From assembly GCA_947179155.2 (NCBI GenBank), contig OX359282.1, positions 14,142,010 through 14,206,009 on the forward strand: a stretch of 64,000 nt of DNA, written 5' to 3'. Below are positions 56,748-64,000 of this stretch, piece after piece. The notes below the pieces were generated by a model. The model did no database searches. It was not told the origin of the DNA and was given only the letters and a program-made list of their open reading frames with translations. The translations under genes were made by a program, and so were the position numbers. How positions within the stretch are numbered: position 1 is the first letter of the stretch; each line of letters begins with the position of its first letter. This DNA is from Hedera helix. Lineage: Eukaryota > Streptophyta > Magnoliopsida > Apiales > Araliaceae.

Positions 56748-58711
56748 GTTGGTATCAGAGCTGATAGGTTATAGTTCTTAGGTAGCAGTACCTTAGGCTA
56801 TAATCGTGAGACTATATTGAAGGCAATGAAAGAATAAACTCATATGGAGTCTAAGCAAGAAGAGTTGAATATAAGAAATTCATAAAGAAGAAAATAAGGT
56901 ATATTTTAGGAGGTTCAAAGAATGATCCTCATAGATGTATTCAAAATGAATGAAAAAGAATCATAGAACACTTGATTCAAGAATTTAAAAAGATGGATCG
57001 TAAAGTAAAATGAATAAAAACGAGTGAGAAGATGGTAGAATTAAACGATCCTAGAATAAATGAGAAATTGTAAAGTGAAATCAATTGTGATATAAGATCA
57101 CGGTGATCATAGTAAAATCATGGAATGACAGATGGTCTGTTAAATGATTAAGAGGTTGTGTTGATGGCATGGTGCTATAACAATGAAGATACTATGAAAT
57201 AGTAATAAGAGAACTCTTGATGTATTGAGTGTGATAGGGTATGAATTGAAAAAAAATTCATATTAAGTTAAGAGAAGTTAGAGGTTGTGGGTTTTTAGTT
57301 GAGGATTCATGTTAGTAGCTGAGTTGTACAATTCCTTGTATGGGCGGGGAATTTGTGCTTGGTTTAGAACCACTTTGCTTCCTATATTAATATAGTGGTT
57401 GAGTTGAATAGTTCTTTGTATGGGCAGAGAATTTGTTCTTGGTTTAACGACCACTTAACTTCCTATATTGATTAGTGGCTGAGTTGACCGATTTCTTGTA
57501 TGGGCAGGAGATTGTGTTTGGTTTGACGACCACTTGGCTTCCTATAGTGATAATCAATTGAAACCTGGTGTCGCGCTATTCGCTATATGTGTGTTGAGAA
57601 GGTGATTCTTTTCTCATGTGTATAACGGATAGGTAGAGGATGTTAAGATAAGTTCGTGTTCTAAGAACTGACACGTATGGTAAGTTCATGACTCATAGTT
57701 ATGTGGTGGAGCCCCTCAGCGAATGGGCGATTTTGGCCTGACTAGGACAAGCTCCTCAAACCATATGATTGTGGTAAGTTCCTGAGCCCAAATACGTGGT
57801 AAGTTTGATGAACAGTGAGTGTGGGTAAAGTTAAGTAGCAAAATTTAAGCTATAATATATATAGTTATTAAGCTGAAAAAGATGAGAAGTAAAATTAGTG
57901 ATTATTTTGAGGTTTTAGGATATTCCAAATCTTCTAGCTATGCTAGACTTTGAAAATCTTAAAATCGTGCTTATGTGCTTTTAAAAATACAAAAGTTTTC
58001 TGGTTATCATCAACACAATAAATTGAGGTGTGAAATGTCACATCTTTACTATTGTGGTATGACAAAAACAAAAGTAATTTTTCAAAATATTTTGAAACGT
58101 TCAAATGAGAGTCTATGCTACTTGATTCAGCTAGACAAAATTGATTTTTAAAGTATCAAAATGTATTTACAAAACCATCTTACGCCATTGAAGCCATGGT
58201 GTGGAGATGATGTATGACGGAATCCTCAACGTATCTTCTATGAAGGGGCGGTATCATGAAGTCATAGTGATGACGGAATCCTCAACGCACTGTGCCAAAG
58301 ATGCGGTATCATGAAGTCATAAAATGATTTTCAGTGTTGAAATTTTGAAAGTATGTGTTGATGCCAAAGGATGTGGCTAGACATGTTTTATTGCACGTAT
58401 GTGCTAACCATTTTTGAAAAGTCTAAGCTAATTGATTCGGCTAGACAAAGGTTGAGTTATATTTTTCAAGTATTTCTTGGGAGTTGTGTTGTGAATTCAA
58501 CATTTTAATTAAATGGGTTTTAATGTTATGCGTATACATGTGGTACGGAAGGTTGATCACCTTAAGTGTTAAGTACTCAGTTTAAATGTTATGCATATAC
58601 ATGGAGTACGAAAGGTTGATCACCTTAAGCGGTAAGTACTCAGATTAAGTTTTTGCTGATTTTTTTTTTTATACCCCTAAGGTGCTCAGTGAAATTTTTT
58701 TTTATAACGCC
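56748..58711 (+). other. PBS and non-coding internal region of the Tekay-like element
   Basis: TGGTATCAGAGC at 56750-56761 is the PBS. The next ~2 kb have no ORF. They carry three ~80 bp tandem repeats (57315, 57395, 57475; motif TTGTATGGGC), a two-copy ~65 bp repeat (58200-58325; ACGGAATCCTCAACG) and a two-copy ~69 bp repeat (58510-58645; GGTTGATCACCTTAAG). No gag appears before the Athila insertion at 58712, so the coding part, if any, lies beyond 64000. Confidence 0.75.
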
Positions 58712-59581
58712 TGTTGTCAGATTTTATGTATAGACAAATTCACGCAAGTATACGTGGCCAACAAGTAATATAATAGTAAGTAAAGTATCGATCCCACGAG
58801 GAAATAATAATAATAATATTCAAGTACTAATTTTATATCAACTCAATTTTAATTAAACAACCGATTCAAGTTTTATGGAATTAAATTAACTAATTAAAAT
58901 AAGCAAATTATTAAGCAAATATGAATATCAGATTTAAAAGTTAAGACTACAACTTCCCCCAATGCTTCGCATAAATATTTTCACTCTCTTGACAACTAAT
59001 TAATCAATACAATTCATTAAGCGGAAATTCATAAGTATTTATTAAACCTTTTCCAAGAGTTTGACAAAAATATCTATTCCAATTAATTTACTATATTCCT
59101 ATGTAAAATAATTAAGAATAGATTCATTAAGTTTAAATTCCCAAAGCACTTACATGCAACATATAAATATATTCCTATTTTATACGTAATGCATGTTATC
59201 ATATTTAGATCAAAACCTAGATTTTATCTTCCAATGCCATCTAGGAAATCAAATAATTGTATGGCCAAACAATTATAACATGTAAGCACAAAATATGATA
59301 AATGAATTATAAAGATTAATAATTGAAACAAGAGAGAATTAATTTATACTACACATTGGGTTCCATTGTAATCTTAAAATAAAATTAGTTCATAAATAAA
59401 TAAAAAGAATTCCACAAATTAAACAACATCGTAGCAAAAATTAAAGAGCAAAGAATAAAGAATAAACTATTTGTAGCGCTTCTTCAATCTCCAATTCTTG
59501 AGCCCTTGATGTTGCCTCCTTTGCTTCAATGCTTCAATGTAGCTCTAGGTAATTGTGTGTAGGTGCTCTCCCTTTGGCATG

Positions 59582-59589
59582 TATTTATA
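59582..59589 (-). promoter_or_regulatory. TATA box of the Athila LTR
   Basis: The minus strand reads CCTATAAATACATG. A leader starting about 30 bp to the left (GGGAGAGCACC) fits a transcription start. Confidence 0.55.
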
Positions 59590-59756
59590 GGCCTCAAATA
59601 TATCCAAACCCTAATAGGATTTATTTTTCCAAACCCTAATAGGAATTAAAATCCAATTTGGAATCAAAAAAATGCAAAAATCGCGAATAATCTGCTTCTG
59701 GAAAATTTCCGTGTCGCCAAACGCGGCGTTGACTTGGTCAACGCCCGCTCAAAACA

Positions 59757-60052
59757 GCCGCGCGCATTGCGCGGCTTCTGTCCCAGCACCGCTCGATAAA
59801 ACGACGCCGTTTCCATGCGTTTCTTCCTTCCGCTGAACATCCGCGCAATGCGCGCATGTTTTCTGCCGCGTCCCCTGAAACGACGCCGTTTGATCTCCGG
59901 TTTCTATTATCTATATGCGCGCATGGCGCGGGAGTCCGGAAGAGTTAATTACGAGAATGCCACCGCGCTGGATTTTTACAGTTAGCACCCTCAGGATTCT
60001 GCTTTATTACGATATTGCCACCGGCTTCTTGCAGAATTACACTTTTGCCCTT
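59757..60052. repeat. CpG-rich palindrome island in the Athila LTR
   Basis: Contains GCCGCGCGCATTGCGCGGC (59757-59775), AAAACGACGCCGTTT (59798), CCGCGCAATGCGCGC (59841), GAAACGACGCCGTTT (59877) and GCGCGCATGGCGCGG (59917). Three ATTAC..TGCC motifs follow (59945, 60005, 60033). The motif types and order on the + strand match 9571-9841, although the two LTRs are in opposite orientation. Confidence 0.8.
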
Positions 60053-60227
60053 CCTTCTTTATTTCCTACACAATAAAATATAAAATAAATAAAAATAATA
60101 TAAAAATGCTAAAAATAATAATAATTCATAACATTAAATAAAACACTTAAATTACTAAAAATACTTAAAAACTCACAATTAAGTAAGCCTAAAAAATTAA
60201 ATAAATAGATATAAAATCTAATTATCA

Positions 60228-60243
60228 AATACCCCCAAACTTA
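60228..60243 (-). other. Polypurine tract of the Athila element
   Basis: The minus strand reads AAGTTTGGGGGTATT directly before the LTR start. A second, similar tract lies at 61444-61456. Confidence 0.8.
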
Positions 60244-61734
60244 ACTATTTGCTTGCCCTCAAGCAAAACAAAAATCAAAACTAAAATTCTACCAAATTAC
60301 CAAAAATCACTCGAGCAACTCAAGCAATAAATCAATATGAATTTCAACTTTAACCTCAAAGATTTTTAAATGATAACTTAAAGAAAATTTCAAAATTATG
60401 CAATGTTATAAAATGTCAACATATTTATTAATCTTATTCTATTCAAGACCCTTCGTGTGTGTGTGTGAATCCAAATGTATCAAACTAACGAAAAAAACTT
60501 AGATCCGCTCACAAAATTAAATGTTTCATAAAAGATAAAAATAGATACAACAAAACTCTATACTTTTATCTTTCACATCACTCAAAGCTAATACATGCAA
60601 ATATGACTTAGGAGATCAAAAAGTTTTTAATCTTTCAAGCACCACTAGGATTATTAATTTCTTTTAAGTTTTTTTTTTTTTTTTTCTTTCTTCAAGTAAA
60701 TGGGTGCATTTTATGCTCCATCCCATTTTTTTTCTTTCTTTCTTTTTTTTTTTTTTCAACCTTGGTGAGTGCATTTTATGCTCCATCTCACCAGCGAGTG
60801 CGTTTTACGCTCCATCTCGCTTCTCTTCACATATTTATGAGTGAGTGCGTTTTACGCTCCATCTCAACTCATCACATAATTCTCTTACTATTTTTTCCTC
60901 CACAAGATAAATTAATTTTAATAATCCCAGAAAATTCACTTAAATCATCTCTCCTAAATCATATTTTACCACAATTTCGCTTCAAGTTACGATCAAATAA
61001 AAATATAGAATTCAAAAATATCTATTATAAGCATTTAACCCAATAAACTTCCCTTAAATTAAAACTAGCTCAAACAAATGGATATGTGCATAAAAATTTA
61101 AAGGATCTCAAATAAAATAATAACCAACAATATGCCAGAATTCAAACTATGCAAAAATTTATCCAATTTTCAAAAGTTATTAAATAAAAACCAATTTTTA
61201 TCATCGACCAAAAATTTAATTCAACTAATTCATTGCCCAAGTGACACTACTAAAAAAAACTAAATTACCCCATTTTCGTAGGAAACACGATTGCACTTAG
61301 CATGTGCAACAAGCCTTTAAACCCCATGGTTACCCCAAGTGGACGAGTTTTGTCTCGTGAGGGTTTGCAGTGAATTTACCCACAAAATTCGAAAATTTTA
61401 AAAATAAAACCTAAAAATTTGAAAAATTCTTTCAAATTTACCCACACCCCCAAACTTAAAACAGACATTGTCCTCAATGTATAAAATGAAGAAGATTAAG
61501 AACAAGGGACTCCCCTGAATATGTAGCATGTTTTTCTCCTCATCTGCTAAGTCTGAGTTGCATAAATAACCTGAACAAAACAAAAACAATAATAAAATAT
61601 TAACATAAACTAAAATTTACTACTAAAATAAAAAGTACTAAAAATAAAATTAAAATTAAAATTTAAAAACTAAAACTTGGGTTGCCTCCCAATAAGCGCT
61701 TGTTTTAAAGTCTCAGCCTGACTACTCCCTTTTC
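60244..61734 (-). other. Athila 3' untranslated region without an env-like ORF
   Basis: About 1.5 kb separate the pol stop from the PPT. I see no coding frame. There are long T runs (60668-60690, 60740-60756) and four copies of a GAGTGCRTTTTAYGCTCCAT motif (60701, 60767, 60796, 60843). A second polypurine tract AAGTTTGGGGGTG lies near 61444. The short + frames here are incidental. Confidence 0.7.
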
Positions 61735-64000
61735 TCATTCTGGGTCGTCAAGATTAATGAAGGTTCTTTGACGAGCAATGTCACCACCCCAATAATGCTT
61801 AAGACGTTGACCATTCACTTTGAAGGTTCTCTTCGTGTTCGGCTCTTCGACCTCAACTGCTCCATGTGAGAATACTGTGGTAATGATGAATGGACCAGAC
61901 CACCTTGATTTGAGTTTACCTGGGAACAACTTTAACCTGGAGTTGAAAAGGAGTACAGCTTGACCTGGTTCGAATCTCCGCTCAATGATCCGCTTGTCAT
62001 GCCACCTCTTGGTCTTTTCTTTATATAACTTGGCATTCTCATATGCTTGAAGACGAAATTCATCCATTTCATTGAGCTGTAGGACACGTTTCTCACCAGC
62101 CGCATGCAAGTCAAAATTTAACTTCTGAATAGCCCAATATGCGCTATGCTCTAATTTGACTGGCAGATGACAAGCTTTCCCAAAGATCAACTTGTATGGG
62201 GACATTCCAATTGGTGTTTTATAAGCAGTACGATAAGCCCATAAAGCATCATCGAGCTTCTTCGACCAATCTTTCCTGTTTGGATTAACAATCTTCTCCA
62301 GAATACGCTTCACCTCTCTATTTGAAATTTCGACTTGACCACTCGTCTGGGGGTGATAAGCTGTGGCAATCTTATGAGTAACTCCATATTTAGCTAGAAG
62401 GGCTGCAAACTGCTTATTACAAAAGTGCGTACCTTCATCACTAATGATCGCCCTTGGTGTGCCAAACCTGGTAAAGATATTCTTTCGCAGAAAATTTAAC
62501 ACCACTTTAGAGTCGTTGGTTGGCAATGCCGCTGCTTCAACCCATTTTGAGACATAGTCAACCGCAACCAAAATATACAAGTTATTGTAGGAGGACGGGA
62601 ATGGGCCCATGAAGTCGATACCCCAAACGTCAAAAATCTCCACCTCCAAAATGTTGTTCAAGGGCATCTCATGTCGTTTTGAAATGTTGCCAACCCTTTG
62701 GCATCTATCGCACCTTGACACGAAAGTATGGGCATCTTTGAAGAGAGTGGGCCAATAGAATCCGGATTGAAGAACTTTTGCTGCCGTTCTCTCTCCTCCA
62801 TAATGGCCTCCATAGCCGGATGAGTGGCAATGGTGAAGTATACCTTCAATTTCCTCAGTGGGTACACATCTTCTTAACATATGATCTGCACACTGTTTGA
62901 ATAAAAATGGCTCATCCCACAAGTAATTCTTGACATCATGTAAGAACTTTTTTCTCTGCTGGTAGCTCAACTCAGGAGGAAGCACTTGACTCACAATATA
63001 ATTCACCAAATCCGCATACCATGGTGTTTTCGTTGTGATTGAAAATAGCTGCTCATCTGGGAATGATTCATTAATTAATGTGCCCGCTCTTTGTTGCTGG
63101 TCAGGATTCTCAAGTCTTGAGAGATGGTCCGCCACTTGATTTTCGGTCCCTTTTCTATCCCGAATTTCAAGATCAAATTCCTGCAGTAAAAGGATCCATC
63201 GAATCAAGCGTGGCTTGGCGTCCTTCTTTGAGATTAAGTATTTGATGGTGGAGTGGTCCGTGAACACAATCACCTTTGTGCCAATGAGGTAGGAACGAAA
63301 CTTGTCAAAAGCGTATACAACCGCTAGTAATTCTTTCTCGGTGGTCGTATAGTTAAGCTGTGCATCAGTCAATGTTTTGCTAGCATAATATATAGCATGA
63401 AAAATTTTCTCTTTACGTTGGCCTAAGACCGCGCCAATCGCAAAGTCACTAGCATCGCACATTAGCTCGAATGGAAGATCCCAATTTGGTGTAGTTATCA
63501 CGGGGGCAGTAACCAACTTTTCTTTTAATACTTCAAAGGCCTCTAAACATGACTTATCGAATTTGAAGGGTATATCTTTCTCTAGAAGATTGCAAAAAGG
63601 CTTTGTGATCTTTGAAAAGTCTTTGATAAAGCGCCTGTAGAAACCTGCATGTCCCAAAAAACTTCGAATCCCCTTCACTGATGCAGGTGGTGGGAGCTTT
63701 TCTATAGTCTCTATTTTTGCCTTGTCCACCTCTATTCCATTAGCCGACACCTTATGCCCCAGAATTATACCTTCACGAACCATGAAGTGACATTTCTCCC
63801 AATTCAACACCAGATTAGTTTCCACGCATCTTTTTAGCACAAGTATTAGATTCTCTAGGCACAAATCGTAACTATCCCCAAATACTGAAAAGTCGACCAT
63901 GAATACCTCAAGGTTTTGCTCGACCATGTCTGAGAATATTGCCATCATGCATCGCTGAAACGTTGCTGGTGCATTGCATAGTCCAAAAGACATTCTTCGG
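61735..64000 (-). CDS. Athila Pol (partial): RT, RNase H, integrase; runs off the window
   Basis: The minus-strand frame is open from the right edge to the stop at 61735, at least 752 codons. It begins within reverse transcriptase (SFGLCNAPATFQRC), continues through the thumb (GHAGFYRRFIKDFSKI) and RNase H (MCDASD, TTEKE, TDHS). Integrase follows with an HHCC finger (HCHSSGYGGHYG ... CDRCQR) and the core residues D (GIDFMGPF), D (ISDEGTHF) and E (QVEISNREVK). It ends FINLDDPE. The sequence style (PATFQRCMM, DLEIRDRKGTENQVADHLSRL) is that of the Athila lineage. One key residue is wrong: the catalytic box reads FMVD instead of FMDD (codon GTC near 63895), replacing a metal-binding aspartate, so reverse transcriptase should be inactive. 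No frameshift is visible. The N-terminal part, gag and the 5' LTR lie to the right of the window. Confidence 0.93.
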   Translation of the reverse strand, partial: RRMSFGLCNAPATFQRCMMAIFSDMVEQNLEVFMVDFSVFGDSYDLCLENLILVLKRCVETNLVLNWEKCHFMVREGIILGHKVSANGIEVDKAKIETIEKLPPPASVKGIRSFLGHAGFYRRFIKDFSKITKPFCNLLEKDIPFKFDKSCLEAFEVLKEKLVTAPVITTPNWDLPFELMCDASDFAIGAVLGQRKEKIFHAIYYASKTLTDAQLNYTTTEKELLAVVYAFDKFRSYLIGTKVIVFTDHSTIKYLISKKDAKPRLIRWILLLQEFDLEIRDRKGTENQVADHLSRLENPDQQQRAGTLINESFPDEQLFSITTKTPWYADLVNYIVSQVLPPELSYQQRKKFLHDVKNYLWDEPFLFKQCADHMLRRCVPTEEIEGILHHCHSSGYGGHYGGERTAAKVLQSGFYWPTLFKDAHTFVSRCDRCQRVGNISKRHEMPLNNILEVEIFDVWGIDFMGPFPSSYNNLYILVAVDYVSKWVEAAALPTNDSKVVLNFLRKNIFTRFGTPRAIISDEGTHFCNKQFAALLAKYGVTHKIATAYHPQTSGQVEISNREVKRILEKIVNPNRKDWSKKLDDALWAYRTAYKTPIGMSPYKLIFGKACHLPVKLEHSAYWAIQKLNFDLHAAGEKRVLQLNEMDEFRLQAYENAKLYKEKTKRWHDKRIIERRFEPGQAVLLFNSRLKLFPGKLKSRWSGPFIITTVFSHGAVEVEEPNTKRTFKVNGQRLKHYWGGDIARQRTFINLDDPE

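Larger units (their letters stand above)
58712..60227 (-). repeat. 3' LTR (1516 bp) of an Athila element
   Basis: On + it runs from TGTTGTCAGATT to CTAATTATCA, giving TG...CA ends. The sense strand starts directly after a polypurine tract (AAGTTTGGGGGTATT). A minus-strand TATA box lies at 59582-59589. It carries a CpG-rich palindrome island at 59757-60052. ACGCC at 58707-58711 is the expected target-site duplication; its partner is outside the window. It interrupts the internal region of the Tekay-like element. Confidence 0.88.

Noticed and set aside
1..64000. CRISPR arrays, prokaryotic operons or phage
   Set aside because: Direct repeats here have no uniform spacers, coding regions are plant retroelement types, and splice-like signals and LTR structures mark a plant nuclear genome.

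Overview
This 64 kb window looks like repeat-dense, AT-rich nuclear DNA of a flowering plant, probably a dicot with a large genome. Almost everything in it is transposable-element DNA. I see Ty3/gypsy elements of the Tekay/Del-like chromovirus and Athila types, a non-autonomous SIRE/Maximus-like Ty1/copia element, solo LTRs, hAT-like and Stowaway-like DNA elements, and a FAR1-related (MULE-derived) pseudogene. The only host-gene-like sequence I recognise is one 88 bp exon resembling exportin-4. No bacterial features, tRNA, rRNA or CRISPR arrays were seen. Family names are recalled from motifs; no search was run.

Left part (1-17.1 kb). A young Tekay-like element on the + strand fills 1-11883. 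Its 5' LTR is cut by the window edge. It has an intact 1515-codon gag-pol and an extra coiled-coil ORF upstream of gag. It was inserted into the reverse transcriptase gene of an older minus-strand relative (11884-17087), which also carries a nonsense codon and a frameshift.

Middle (17.1-41 kb). LTR-like debris is followed by a Stowaway-like MITE, the exportin-like exon and a non-autonomous hAT element. A 1493 bp segment is then repeated four times in tandem (21322-27240). The duplicated unit covers part of the hAT, 114 bp of flanking sequence and the first 252 bp of a solo LTR (26989-30250). After that come a minus-strand FAR1-related pseudogene and the remains of a minus-strand non-autonomous Athila-like element. 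The second ORF of that element is split by a chimeric LTR insert (34093-37350, duplication GTAGA) and a copia-like solo LTR (37884-39665, duplication CTTTT).

Right part (41-64 kb). Here insertions are nested four deep. A copia element (from 41639) sits in an Athila-like protease gene. A Tekay-like element with a 4975 bp LTR (from 51773) sits in the copia 5' LTR. A minus-strand Athila element (from 58712) sits in that element and runs off the right edge. The visible Athila pol is open, but one catalytic aspartate of its reverse transcriptase is replaced by valine.

Four patterns recur across these families. Several Tekay-type LTRs seem to carry an intron inside the LTR, with a donor after the TATA box and a gagc/gctc hairpin just before the acceptor. 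Short CpG-rich palindromes are embedded in otherwise AT-rich LTRs, and three of the families share the same palindromes and the same neighbouring motif. Two Tekay-type LTR families carry arrays of AT palindromes inside the predicted intron. The copia element has a dispersed, two-orientation motif related to ACTCTACGATC.
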